Assembly (NCBI RefSeq): GCF_003202695.1
Contig: NZ_QGLL01000006.1
Location: forward strand, 496,001-560,000
Length of the DNA stretch: 64,000 nt
Reading direction: 5' to 3'
Source: Bifidobacterium asteroides
GTDB taxonomy: Bacteria; Actinomycetota; Actinomycetes; Actinomycetales; Bifidobacteriaceae
The translations under genes were made by a program, and so were the position numbers. Each line of letters opens with the position of its first letter. Within the stretch, counting starts at the first letter, position 1. The notes beneath the pieces were generated by a model. That model did no database searches. It was not told the DNA's origin and saw only the letters and a list, made by a program, of their open reading frames with translations. This document shows, one piece after another, positions 54,608-63,372 of this stretch.

Positions 54608-55956
54608 GCGCACAGGGATCGGCCGATCCTGCAGCCGGGACCGCTCTGACGAGCCGGGTAGTCCTGGCCGATGCCAATTCTTTCTATGCCTCCTGCGAGG
54701 CGGTCTTCGATCCCTCCCTGGCTGACCGTCCGGTGGTCGTGCTGTCCAACAACGACGGCTGCGTAGTGGCCCGCAATCGCTCGGCCAAGGCCTTGGGCAT
54801 CACCAATGGCACACCCTGGTTCACCATTCGTGACCGAGCCCTGCAGGACGGGGTGGTGGCCCGTAGCTCCAACTATGAGCTCTACGCCAGCCTCTCCCGG
54901 CGCATGATGGCCATCATGGCCCATTTCCTGCCCAACCAGGAGGTCTACTCCATCGACGAGTGCTTCATGGACAGCATATGGAACGACAAGCGCACCGTCG
55001 AGATCTGCCGGAAACTGCGCGCCGCGGTCCTGCGGTCCACCGGCATTCCCGTCAGCGTAGGGGTGGCGCCTACCAAAACCTTGGCCAAGGTGGCCAACCA
55101 CTGGGCCAAGGATCATCCCTCGACCGAGGGGATCACCCTCTGGAACCAAGTGGAGGCCCAGTATGGCGACCAGATTCTGGCATCAGTGCCCATCGACCAA
55201 GTCTGGGGGGTGGGCCGACGGCTGACCGGCAGGCTTATGGGCATGGGCATCACCACTGCTTTGGATCTGCGCAATGCAGATCCCTCCCTGATCCGGCACC
55301 GGTTCTCCGTTATGCTGCAGCGCACCCTCCTCGAACTGAGGGGATGGCCCTGCATCGAGCCCGAGGCGGATGCCGCCAGAGGCGTGCGCACCGATCAGAT
55401 TCTGTGCTCACGCATGTTCTCTCACCCCATCGAGGGCTACGCCACACTGGCTCAAGCGCTGAGCATCTATGCCCAGAAGGCCTGCCGCCGTCTACGCCGG
55501 CAGCACGGCCTCTGCGGCAGGGTGCGGGTCTTCTGCTCCACCAGCCCCTATGCGCCTCAGCAGTTCTGCGCAGCCAGCCGGACCGTCGTCCTGGAGGATC
55601 CCAGCGACGACCCGCTGGTCATCGCCGGCGCAGCCAGTCGAGCGCTCAAGGGCAGGGTGGATCCGTACGCCCGCTGGATCCGGGCCGGGGTGGTTCTGTT
55701 AGATCTGACCGATGCCGACCGCTTCCACACCCTGGAAGGTCTGGACGCAGCCCGAGACACCCATGGTCTGGGAGATGTCCTAGAGGATGTCACCCGGCGT
55801 TTCGGCCCCTTCCGGGTGGGCATAGGCTATGGAGGCATCCGTGGCAAGGGTCGGAGTGACGAGGATATGGGGGCCGACTGGGCCATGAACCGGGGCATGC
55901 TCTCCCCCCGGGCCACCACCCGCTGGGATGAGATGGCCGTAGCGCAGGCCCGCTAG
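54604..55956 (+). CDS. umuC: Y-family DNA polymerase UmuC/DinP type (translesion)
   Basis: 450 residues, GTG start overlapping the umuD stop. Catalytic motifs are [20 protein letters not shown] near residue 20, [11 protein letters not shown] near 58, and YSIDECFMD near 118. The helix-hairpin-helix follows ([20 protein letters not shown]). The length and the UmuC-type SNNDGC motif separate it from DinB. It bypasses DNA lesions at the cost of fidelity. The last four bases overlap the convergent comF-like gene. Confidence 0.95.
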   Translation: MSAQGSADPAAGTALTSRVVLADANSFYASCEAVFDPSLADRPVVVLSNNDGCVVARNRSAKALGITNGTPWFTIRDRALQDGVVARSSNYELYASLSRRMMAIMAHFLPNQEVYSIDECFMDSIWNDKRTVEICRKLRAAVLRSTGIPVSVGVAPTKTLAKVANHWAKDHPSTEGITLWNQVEAQYGDQILASVPIDQVWGVGRRLTGRLMGMGITTALDLRNADPSLIRHRFSVMLQRTLLELRGWPCIEPEADAARGVRTDQILCSRMFSHPIEGYATLAQALSIYAQKACRRLRRQHGLCGRVRVFCSTSPYAPQQFCAASRTVVLEDPSDDPLVIAGAASRALKGRVDPYARWIRAGVVLLDLTDADRFHTLEGLDAARDTHGLGDVLEDVTRRFGPFRVGIGYGGIRGKGRSDEDMGADWAMNRGMLSPRATTRWDEMAVAQAR

Positions 55957-56708
55957 AGGTCCTCATGACCTGGAGGAACAGCCGCCAGAGCCAAGGCGGC
56001 CAGCGGCAGAGCACCTGCGTTCTCCAGGGCGCGAGCACACTGGCGAATGGTGGATCCCGTAGTGATGATGTCGTCCACCACCAGGACGGGATGGCCTGTC
56101 AGCCGTGCGGGATACGCAACCGCGATCCGCCCTGTCAGCCGATGGGAACGATTCCGGCGGCCACCCACCTGAACGGACTTGGTTCTGACGGAGTTCATGA
56201 TCAGAGCTGGTTCCACACGGGCAGTCAGGCCCTGCCGCTGCAGGGCCTGGACCAGGGACAGAAGGATCGGCTGCAGATGAACCCTCCCCCGCCTTCGTAG
56301 GGAGGCGGCCGAAGAGGGAGCAGGAACCACCAGAATTGCCTTCGCAGGCTTGGATCGAAGCAAAGGGTTGATCAGCCTGGACAGGGCTGGAGCCAGATCG
56401 GCCATGACTTGGCCCAAGGGCCCGTCCAAGGGTCGGTTGTCATGGTCCTTCCAGGCCAGAATGATCCGCCTGACAGGACCGCGATATGGAGCGCAGGCCA
56501 AGGCCAAACCTGCGGCATAGGCAGGCGCAGGCACCGAGAAAGGCCGGAAAAGCAGAGATCTGCAACTGGGGCATAGCAGAAGGTCGGGGCGGTCGCAGCC
56601 GGCGCAGGCTCGAGGAGCCAACAGGTCCATGGCTGAGGCCGCCAGGGTCGAAGTGACAACGCAAGCGGCCCGTCGGAGTCGGCCAGATGCCAATGAGAGG
56701 TTGTGCAT
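55953..56708 (-). CDS. ComF-family phosphoribosyltransferase-like protein
   Basis: About 251 residues; the start is uncertain because none of the candidate ATGs (56732, 56708) has a good ribosome site. An N-terminal Zn-ribbon ([18 protein letters not shown]) is followed by a PRTase domain with the PRPP loop [14 protein letters not shown] near the C-terminus. ComF proteins act in DNA uptake and related processes in competent bacteria. A role in this organism is not established. It converges on umuC. Confidence 0.85.
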   Translation of the reverse strand: MHNLSLASGRLRRAACVVTSTLAASAMDLLAPRACAGCDRPDLLLCPSCRSLLFRPFSVPAPAYAAGLALACAPYRGPVRRIILAWKDHDNRPLDGPLGQVMADLAPALSRLINPLLRSKPAKAILVVPAPSSAASLRRRGRVHLQPILLSLVQALQRQGLTARVEPALIMNSVRTKSVQVGGRRNRSHRLTGRIAVAYPARLTGHPVLVVDDIITTGSTIRQCARALENAGALPLAALALAAVPPGHEDL

Positions 56709-56804
56709 ATCGCCCAGCCAACCCTCAAACATAGAGAATAGGCAAACAGAGCTGGACCATGTGCATGGACAAACCACCGTTCACAGGATCGTCTGCAGGC
56801 CGAT

Positions 56805-57617
56805 TCAGTCCAGATCAGCCTCCATGACCCGGATCAGATCCAGGGCATCGGCAGGGTCATGCACACGCAGGGCCATAGCTCCGGCCAGAGCTGCCGGATA
56901 ATCGTTGCCATCCGGATCCATCCGGTCGCCCACGAAGGCGATATCGCCTACCTCTACGCCCAGCATCCTTGCCAAGGAAGTCACGGCATAGGCCTTGTCG
57001 ATGCCCTTGGCCGAGATGTCCACGCTGGTGGAGCCGCCGGAGCGCACTTGTAGGTGGGGCAGGTCAGCGGACACGGCCCGGGCCAAGGCATCCTTGCGGC
57101 TGTTATCGGGATCCCAGGCCTCCTTGGCTTGAACAGGAGCCTGCTGACCCAAGGCGGAGAAGGTTATCTGGCTACCACGATCCTCAATGCGCGGCCCCCA
57201 GACCTGCTCCTCCCAGTCGCCCAGCTGCTTGGCCCTGCGCTCAAGACTGTCCTCGGCCGCCTGCCGATCCTGAGCGCTCAGGTCGTGGGCGTAAACGCAA
57301 TCCCAGCTTCCGTCCTGCCAGCGGTAGTAGCGGGTGCCGCTGGTGGGCATCAGATGCAGCTGGTCGAAACGAGTATCGTCAGGCAGGGCATCCAGCACCT
57401 GGTCACGAAACTGACTGAACCGCCCGCCCGATACGATAGCTACGGGCCGAAGCCGGGTCAGGGCAGCGAAATGGACGGCCATGATCTGGTCCATGCGCGT
57501 CTTGGACAGCGCCAGGGTATTGTCCAGATCAAAGGCCAGCACTCGTGTTCGTGCGCAGATGGACCTTATGTCTTGGCCGCCCCACCAGGCCACGTTCAAC
57601 GCACCATCCTCCGCCAT
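56805..57617 (-). CDS. HAD-IIB family phosphatase (phosphomannomutase-like)
   Basis: 270 residues from ATG 57617, GGGAG upstream. HAD motif I is VLAFDLDNTLA near residue 25, motif II VAIVSGG, and motif IV IAFVGDRMDPDGNDYPA near the C-terminus, with a cap domain between. The size and cap resemble eukaryotic-type phosphomannomutase/sugar phosphatases. It lies next to a cell-envelope cluster, so a sugar phosphate substrate is plausible, but none can be named. Confidence 0.85.
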   Translation of the reverse strand: MAEDGALNVAWWGGQDIRSICARTRVLAFDLDNTLALSKTRMDQIMAVHFAALTRLRPVAIVSGGRFSQFRDQVLDALPDDTRFDQLHLMPTSGTRYYRWQDGSWDCVYAHDLSAQDRQAAEDSLERRAKQLGDWEEQVWGPRIEDRGSQITFSALGQQAPVQAKEAWDPDNSRKDALARAVSADLPHLQVRSGGSTSVDISAKGIDKAYAVTSLARMLGVEVGDIAFVGDRMDPDGNDYPAALAGAMALRVHDPADALDLIRVMEADLD

Positions 57618-57697
57618 GATTGCTCCCATCCGCTTGTGAATCATCGCACCATGCTACAAGACACCCTGAATCAAAACCGACTCAGAGTTGAGGCGCT

Positions 57698-58144
57698 ATG
57701 GTGAGTGTCATGATCAGCGATCAGCCGCCTTGGTCCCGCAGCGTCTACCGGGACAGTCATGGCCGCGGGATTCGTCGGCCCACGTTCGGCACCCGCCTGC
57801 CCCGGTACCGCACCAGATGCGGGATCTTCGACGATCTGACCGCAGCGCAGATCCGGCGGCTGGGCGCCGGATGGCCCCAACTGGTCAAGCCCGTCCAATT
57901 CGCTGTTGAGGACGTGCCTCCCTCCGACCCCACCCCATGGGAGGACAGATCGGACCTTTTCTCGCGCAGTTTTCCGGCGAGCCGCGGCATTCCCGCCAGA
58001 ATCGTCCTCTACCGACTGCCCATCCAAAGCAAGACCCGAGACCGCACGGAGCTGGAGCTGATCATCCGCGACGAGCTGGTCATGCAACTGGCCGATCTCT
58101 ATGGGCGCGATCCTGAGGAGATCGACCCCATGTGGGGACGCTGA
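57698..58144 (+). CDS. Metallopeptidase-family protein lacking the HExxH site
   Basis: 148 residues (start 57698 or ATG 57710). The C-terminal pattern RIVLYRLPIQSKTRDRTELE, then LIIRDELVMQLADLYGRDPE, matches the small zincin-like family found beside whiB2 in actinobacteria. The catalytic HExxH is replaced here by RDELVMQ, so it is unlikely to be a zinc protease. It is convergent with the DUF5719 gene and belongs to the conserved envelope neighbourhood. Function unknown. Confidence 0.8.
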   Translation: MVSVMISDQPPWSRSVYRDSHGRGIRRPTFGTRLPRYRTRCGIFDDLTAAQIRRLGAGWPQLVKPVQFAVEDVPPSDPTPWEDRSDLFSRSFPASRGIPARIVLYRLPIQSKTRDRTELELIIRDELVMQLADLYGRDPEEIDPMWGR

Positions 58145-58154
58145 GCACCCGCTC

Positions 58155-59678
58155 TCAGGGCAGGACAGTGGAGTCGGGGCCTGAACGAATCAGAGTGGTT
58201 ACAGGCATGAGCCCATCAGGAGCCATGACTGCCAGACCGGCCAGGCCAGCCTGGTTGACCGCATCCACGCTCAGGCGCGCGTTCCATATCAGCCGGGAGG
58301 AGTCATGCCCAGAGTCCTCATTCAGCCGAACAGCGGCCACCTGATCGCCCAGATCGTGGGCTGAAAGCTCATGGGCACGGCCTGCCTCAACAGTCAGCGT
58401 GCGCTCCCCCAGCTTGTTGCCCTTTTCGTCGAATCCAACCAGTTCGGCCTTGATCGGATCGGCCGATGGATTGGCAAGGGTCAGCGCGGCTTGGGCAGGA
58501 TGCGATACGGTCAGAGCCGAGGAGGCGGCAGCAGTCCCCGCAGGGATCAGGGCCAGGTCGGACTGCGACCGGTCCTGACTACCCTGGCCGGTCACCTGCA
58601 GGACTGCCCGGATAGGCTGGTCGGCATGCGCATGCAGAGCCAGCTTGCCATCAGGCACCCCGCCCAGGTCCACCGCCGTGGCCCGTGAACCCTGCAGATC
58701 CAGCCGCCGCAAGGATTGCTGACCGCCTTCATCCATCCAGGACAAGTCCACCGTCGTGGCCCGTGTGCTCTGAAGAAGCAGAGTAGCCTGGTCCGCCCCG
58801 CGCAAGCCGGGAATAACCAGATCACGGCCGGGAGCCGCCAAGGCAACCACCTGATCCGACCCGCGTGGATCAAGTCCAGCCATGACATTGACAGAGACCG
58901 ACATGGCCACCGGAGCCTGGGAGCTGCGAGCCCGGACGTATATGGCCTGCTGGTCAGGAGCCGCCGCAGATAGGTCGTATGAGGCATGACTACCGGGTGC
59001 CACGGTCATGGTCTTTCCAGTCTCCAGAGACAGGTTGCCTGAGGAGTGCGAGCCCTGGGCATCAAGACTGATCACCGTGGCCTTGGATGACGGGTTGTAG
59101 ACCACCAGCCGCTGGGTGGCTCCTCGGCCGGTGGCGGGCAGCAGGAAATCCGCGTCCATGACGGCCCGCGGGCAGGCAAGCGCCTGGATCCCTCGCAGAT
59201 CACCCTTGGTGGCCCAAGAGACCATACCGATCGCAGCCCCCGTGCCCGGCTGGGATTTGAGCATCCGGGAATCGAAAGCAGCGGCCGAGGCACCGGGATC
59301 GAGCGAAGCGGCCATGGCCTTCTGCCCGTCCAAGAGATCAGGATCGGTCACCATGGTACGTCGCCCGCCCTCAAGTGGAGTCAGGCTAGAGCTGCCAATG
59401 GATCCGAAGGCGGCGGCTGTGACACGGGCACTCAAATCCCCTTCCGATGCTTTGAACTGGTCATCGCCGACCTTATCCTCGTCCGCTACCGCCATTCGAG
59501 CCGGGCAGTAGGCCGTCACATCCCGCTGGCTGACTCGGCTGGCAACCACTGTCGAACCCTGGGCCTTATCGGCCAAGGAGGCCGGAGGCGTCCAGACCAG
59601 CAGAGCGGCGATCAGGACCGCCACCAGGGGCACTGTGACCAGAGCGGCCGCCAAGGATCTCTTGCTTCGTGCACTCAT
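58155..59678 (-). CDS. DUF5719 family secreted/membrane-anchored protein
   Basis: 507 residues from ATG 59678 with GGAGGGG upstream. One N-terminal hydrophobic helix (LVTVPLVAVLIAALLVW, about residues 14-32) acts as anchor or signal. The rest is a Gly/Ala/Ser-rich beta-type extracytoplasmic domain. No catalytic motif is visible. The start overlaps the stop of the large GT2 membrane protein (ATGA), so the two are coupled and probably act together in the envelope. The family is typical of actinobacteria. Confidence 0.85.
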   Translation of the reverse strand: MSARSKRSLAAALVTVPLVAVLIAALLVWTPPASLADKAQGSTVVASRVSQRDVTAYCPARMAVADEDKVGDDQFKASEGDLSARVTAAAFGSIGSSSLTPLEGGRRTMVTDPDLLDGQKAMAASLDPGASAAAFDSRMLKSQPGTGAAIGMVSWATKGDLRGIQALACPRAVMDADFLLPATGRGATQRLVVYNPSSKATVISLDAQGSHSSGNLSLETGKTMTVAPGSHASYDLSAAAPDQQAIYVRARSSQAPVAMSVSVNVMAGLDPRGSDQVVALAAPGRDLVIPGLRGADQATLLLQSTRATTVDLSWMDEGGQQSLRRLDLQGSRATAVDLGGVPDGKLALHAHADQPIRAVLQVTGQGSQDRSQSDLALIPAGTAAASSALTVSHPAQAALTLANPSADPIKAELVGFDEKGNKLGERTLTVEAGRAHELSAHDLGDQVAAVRLNEDSGHDSSRLIWNARLSVDAVNQAGLAGLAVMAPDGLMPVTTLIRSGPDSTVLP

Positions 59679-62600
59679 AGTTGATCCCCTCCAAAATAAC
59701 CCGGTCGAGGCAGGGCAACCAGGCAGTATCCCAGCAGTACCAGTCCCAGGGTCCAAAGCCAGACCCTCCTCCAGGTGCTGGCTTCTGCCCGACGGACACC
59801 AGCCATGTCAACGCCCACGTTCTTGCCGGACTGCGAACTCAAACGGAAATAGGTTCCCTGGGCGTTGGCCATCACCTGCTGGGCACCATCGCTGGCGGTG
59901 ATGTTGGATACCAGGTCATCGTTGGGCGTGGGCCCCAGGCCCGCGGCTCCAGAACGGTCAGCGGGCACGTAGATGCCACCGAAGCCCAGGTCGGTCACAG
60001 CGGCTACGGCTTTGGAGTCGGCATTGGCCATCAGAGCCGCCGCCGAACGCGAAAGGACCTCCTCGCCTGCCATCTGCCTGCCATTCACCCTCTGAACACG
60101 AAGGGCAGGCGAGGCATCGATCAGTTCTCCTCGAGAGGTGTGCAGACCGGTGTAGGCCACGCGGCCGTGGGAGGGCGAGGTCAGCACCAGCACCCGATGG
60201 GACGGATCCTTGTCCATATAATCCACTGCTACTGCCGGAAGCTGCCGTCCATCAGCAGACAGGGGTCCTCCGACAGGCGCCACCAGACCGGCCACTGCCA
60301 CACCTGCAGTAGCCAGAGCCAGTACCAAGCCCAGCAAGAGCCTCGGAACCCGTCCGCCACCATCGACCACAGCCACCGAATTCACTGACTGCGCAGAAGG
60401 CAGAGGCGGACGATCAGCATCATCTTTAGCCTGATCATGTCCGGGAGCAAGAGGCGAGAAGGGACGGACTGCCCTGCCAGCCAAGAGGCCCAAACAAACC
60501 AGCAGCCCCATGAACGCCATCATCATGCCAGGAAGGACCGAACCGGCCACCGGACCGGTCTCATCAAGTCCGGTGCAGACCGCCTGCGAGACAATCGCCA
60601 GGACCAGGCCAAGCAAGATCGTGATCCATAGCATCCTGGCAGCCTTGAGCGCCCGAGGCACAATCAAGGCAATAAAGGCGAGCAAAGCAACCGCCAGCAG
60701 ACAGCAGGCCAGCGTGATTGGACGCCAGAGCTCAGATCGCCACCTGAAAGGCCATAGGGCCGAAACATCCAGGCCCAGCAGGCGGGTCAGCAACTCCCCC
60801 AGGCTCCCGATTCTCGGGTGGCCTGTCAGGTCTGCTGAGGGGATCATAAGGTCTGCGAAAAGCTGTCTCCAAAGCCCCTGATTTGCATGATGCAAAGAGT
60901 TGGCCAGGGTCGGCGCCAAGGCCAGCGCCGAAGGCAGCGGAATCAGCAGCAGCATGACCCGATGAGAGGGCACTAGGCAGATCGCCATGATGAAGAGCGG
61001 AATCATGGCCAGCATGAGTTGAGGTTCGGCTGCCAGGACCGGCAGGAAGCAGATGGAGGCCAGAGCCGCCTGTTGCACCGAAGCCTTGGGTTGCACAGGA
61101 GCCTCGGCCTGGTACAACCCCACGGCCTTGAAAACGAAAGCGAAAGCGGCAGGCATGAAAGCCATGACCGTCAGCATGGGCAGCTGCAGACCATCCACAA
61201 TGCCCAGGGCGAATGCCAGGCAAGCCCAGAGCAAGCCCAGCAGAACGCGGATGGGGTTGGATCTGGTCACTACGCCGGCCAGGGCCCAGAAAGACAGAGC
61301 AGTCAATCCCGTCTCAGCCAGGAGCATCAGAGCCACGGCCTGGGCCACATGACCGCCGGTCAGCAGAGCGAAAGGCAGGAGCACCAGGAGGAAGGGGGCA
61401 GGAACTGCGGGCTGCCCCACGCCGCCGGCCCAGGACCAGGAGGTTGTAGCCGCCGCAAGCAGGCGGGACCAGTCAGCTCCAGACGACGGCAGCGAGGGCG
61501 CATGGATGGCCCCTCCCGAAAAAACCGTTCGGCACAGAGGCCAGTGGGTGGCCACCAAGGCAGCCAAGACCACTAGAGTCATTCCTGATGCCCATGCCAG
61601 GCGTCGCAGAAGCTGCTGGCGCAGATGCGCCAGAGCCAGGTGGCTGAGCATAGGATGCTCCTGCTGGTCGCGGAAGGCCTTTCTGCGCTGCTGCCACTGC
61701 CGAATCTGCTGGCTGTTGGCCTGAAGAATGTCTAATCGACGGGGACCGCCATGGCAGACAGAAGTCAGACGGCGACGCATGGTCAGCAAGGCTGCAGGGC
61801 GAGCCAGGATCCGCCAGGGTGCGCATAGACGGCAGAAGGCTCGGTATGGCCGCTTGCCGATAAGATCAACAGCCATGAACCAGCAGGCAGCCAGGATCCG
61901 CCAGAGCCAGACCAACGGCCACCAGAGCAAGGCAAAATCGGTCAGCAGATAGCGTTCCCGAGCCAGCACGGGACCTATGAAGGCATCTAAGGGGCGATCA
62001 GACTGCACCGGCCGTCCATTCCGATCACGCAATCCGCTCATTCTGGCGCTGGCATGAGCCATTCGGGCGCTGGGTACCACCACCACCCGTCCGCCTGACA
62101 GGCAGATGCGGCGACAGAGATCATCGGACTGGCCAAAAGTGCCAGCCCAGGCACCAGGTCCACCCAGGTCCTTCATGGTCTGCATAGGCACCAAGGCGCC
62201 AGCCAGGCTCACTGCGAAGACATCCTGACGCGCGTCATACTGCTCTTGGTCGGGCTCGTTGTCCACCACTAGACTCACCGTTCCGTGATGGTAGGCATAC
62301 CGACCCACGTCTCGCAGCCCCTCGCCCTGCCAGTCATACTGCTTGGAGCCCAGCAGGGAGGCAGTGGGATTGCTGTGCCAGGTGTCAACCAGCTTATCCA
62401 GACAATGCCTATCCAGCGGACGGCTGTCATCATGCAGAAGCCAAAGAGCGCGAATCCGGCCAGGCAGACGGGCGTAGCCAAGCGCCTTGTCCAGGGCATC
62501 GCCGAAAGAGGATGCACCTCGCGCGCGAACCACCTGCACCTCCACCCGCGCTGGCCCATCCACCGGAAACTGCGCATAGAGAGGCTCGGCAGTGGCTCCC

Positions 62601-62809
62601 GAGCAGTCCGCGATGACCAGGATCCGAGGCAGAAGACTCTGCCGCAAAAGAGCACGCAGGGTGTCCGGCAGGTAGGTCAGATCATGCTCGACCGTGATCA
62701 CCGCAGCCACGGCATCCTCCACATGAGGACTGGCAGCAGGCGAACATTCGTTCATGACTGAAGAGAGGACCTGCCGGACATCCTGGGCTTGAGGCGCGAC
62801 GAAACTCAT
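59675..62809 (-). CDS. Large GT2 glycosyltransferase with multi-spanning membrane domain
   Basis: About 1044 residues. Residues 30-330 are a GT-A glycosyltransferase domain: VAAVITVEHDLTYLPDTLRA near 30, a metal-binding Asp pair in LWLLHDDSRPL near 125, and QSDDLCRR near 220. The region from about 400 to 860 has at least ten hydrophobic segments, and an extracytoplasmic domain with one final helix closes the protein. It probably exports or assembles an envelope polysaccharide. Followed by the DUF5719 gene with overlap. The sugar is unknown. Confidence 0.88.
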   Translation of the reverse strand: MSFVAPQAQDVRQVLSSVMNECSPAASPHVEDAVAAVITVEHDLTYLPDTLRALLRQSLLPRILVIADCSGATAEPLYAQFPVDGPARVEVQVVRARGASSFGDALDKALGYARLPGRIRALWLLHDDSRPLDRHCLDKLVDTWHSNPTASLLGSKQYDWQGEGLRDVGRYAYHHGTVSLVVDNEPDQEQYDARQDVFAVSLAGALVPMQTMKDLGGPGAWAGTFGQSDDLCRRICLSGGRVVVVPSARMAHASARMSGLRDRNGRPVQSDRPLDAFIGPVLARERYLLTDFALLWWPLVWLWRILAACWFMAVDLIGKRPYRAFCRLCAPWRILARPAALLTMRRRLTSVCHGGPRRLDILQANSQQIRQWQQRRKAFRDQQEHPMLSHLALAHLRQQLLRRLAWASGMTLVVLAALVATHWPLCRTVFSGGAIHAPSLPSSGADWSRLLAAATTSWSWAGGVGQPAVPAPFLLVLLPFALLTGGHVAQAVALMLLAETGLTALSFWALAGVVTRSNPIRVLLGLLWACLAFALGIVDGLQLPMLTVMAFMPAAFAFVFKAVGLYQAEAPVQPKASVQQAALASICFLPVLAAEPQLMLAMIPLFIMAICLVPSHRVMLLLIPLPSALALAPTLANSLHHANQGLWRQLFADLMIPSADLTGHPRIGSLGELLTRLLGLDVSALWPFRWRSELWRPITLACCLLAVALLAFIALIVPRALKAARMLWITILLGLVLAIVSQAVCTGLDETGPVAGSVLPGMMMAFMGLLVCLGLLAGRAVRPFSPLAPGHDQAKDDADRPPLPSAQSVNSVAVVDGGGRVPRLLLGLVLALATAGVAVAGLVAPVGGPLSADGRQLPAVAVDYMDKDPSHRVLVLTSPSHGRVAYTGLHTSRGELIDASPALRVQRVNGRQMAGEEVLSRSAAALMANADSKAVAAVTDLGFGGIYVPADRSGAAGLGPTPNDDLVSNITASDGAQQVMANAQGTYFRLSSQSGKNVGVDMAGVRRAEASTWRRVWLWTLGLVLLGYCLVALPRPGYFGGDQL

Positions 62810-62867
62810 GCGTTCCAGTCTACGCAAACCAGGTCACCGGATGTCCCGCTAAGACACCTGCGGCGAT

Positions 62868-63185
62868 TCAGACTTGACGCTGTGCGCGCATCATTTTCTT
62901 GTAACGGCGGCGCTCCCGTTCACTCATGCCGCCCCAGATGCCGAAGCGCTCGTCATGTTCGACGGCCCAGTCCAGGCATTGCTTACGGACGGTGCAGTCT
63001 GCGCAGACCCGTTTAGCCTCCTGAGTGGAGCCCCCCTTGCCCGGAAAGAACGCCTCCGGATCGGTCTGTGCACAGAGCGCCTCGCTCCGCCATGATGGTC
63101 CGATATTGGCTTCGAACCATTGCATCAGCGGCGTCAGCCTTTTTTTAGTTGTACTGCTGTATCGAGTGTCTATAAAACCACTCAT
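62868..63185 (-). CDS. WhiB-family iron-sulfur transcriptional regulator (WhiB2-like)
   Basis: 105 residues from ATG 63185, GGGGGG upstream. The four cluster ligands are visible: Cys in SEALCAQTDPEAFFP, then CADCTVRKQC, a pattern C-x29-C-x2-C-x5-C. These are followed by the G(I/V)WGG turn and the basic DNA-binding tail (ERERRRYKKMMRAQR). WhiB2/WhmD controls septation in actinobacteria, which fits the adjacent envelope cluster. A palindrome lies just upstream at 63204-63219. Confidence 0.93.
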   Translation of the reverse strand: MSGFIDTRYSSTTKKRLTPLMQWFEANIGPSWRSEALCAQTDPEAFFPGKGGSTQEAKRVCADCTVRKQCLDWAVEHDERFGIWGGMSERERRRYKKMMRAQRQV

Positions 63186-63203
63186 AGCGACCCCCCAGTC
63201 CCT

Positions 63204-63219
63204 AGTGTGTTTACACACT
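63204..63219. promoter_or_regulatory. Palindrome in the whiB leader
   Basis: AGTGTGT-TT-ACACACT, seven-base perfect arms, 19 bases before the whiB start. It is preceded on the minus strand by a -10-like TGTAAT (63223-63228). It could be an operator at the transcription start or an mRNA hairpin. Confidence 0.45.
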
Positions 63220-63300
63220 TTTATTACAGTCGCTGCGGGGGTCGTCTGTCAACCCATAACGCCTCTTAACGGATATGTATCGCCCAAGGAGGAGCTCCGG

Positions 63301-63372
63301 ATGGGGGTCAGACTATACTATGACTGGTTCACGCACGCGTCATCGCCATCCCGGTTCTTCCCGCCGGAATGA
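63301..63372 (+). CDS. Possible 23-residue upstream ORF overlapping the LCP start
   Basis: MGVRLYYDWFTHASSPSRFF and three more residues follow an excellent ribosome site (AAGGAGG, eight bases before ATG 63301). It is out of frame with the LCP gene that starts inside it at 63320. It may be a regulatory upstream ORF. It may equally mean that the true LCP start is misjudged. Confidence 0.3.
   Translation: MGVRLYYDWFTHASSPSRFFPPE

Noticed and set aside
62741-62754. CGAACATTCGTTCA as a third SOS box
   Set aside because: It has one mismatch, lies inside the GT2 coding sequence downstream of its start, and no gene begins behind it in a suitable position.
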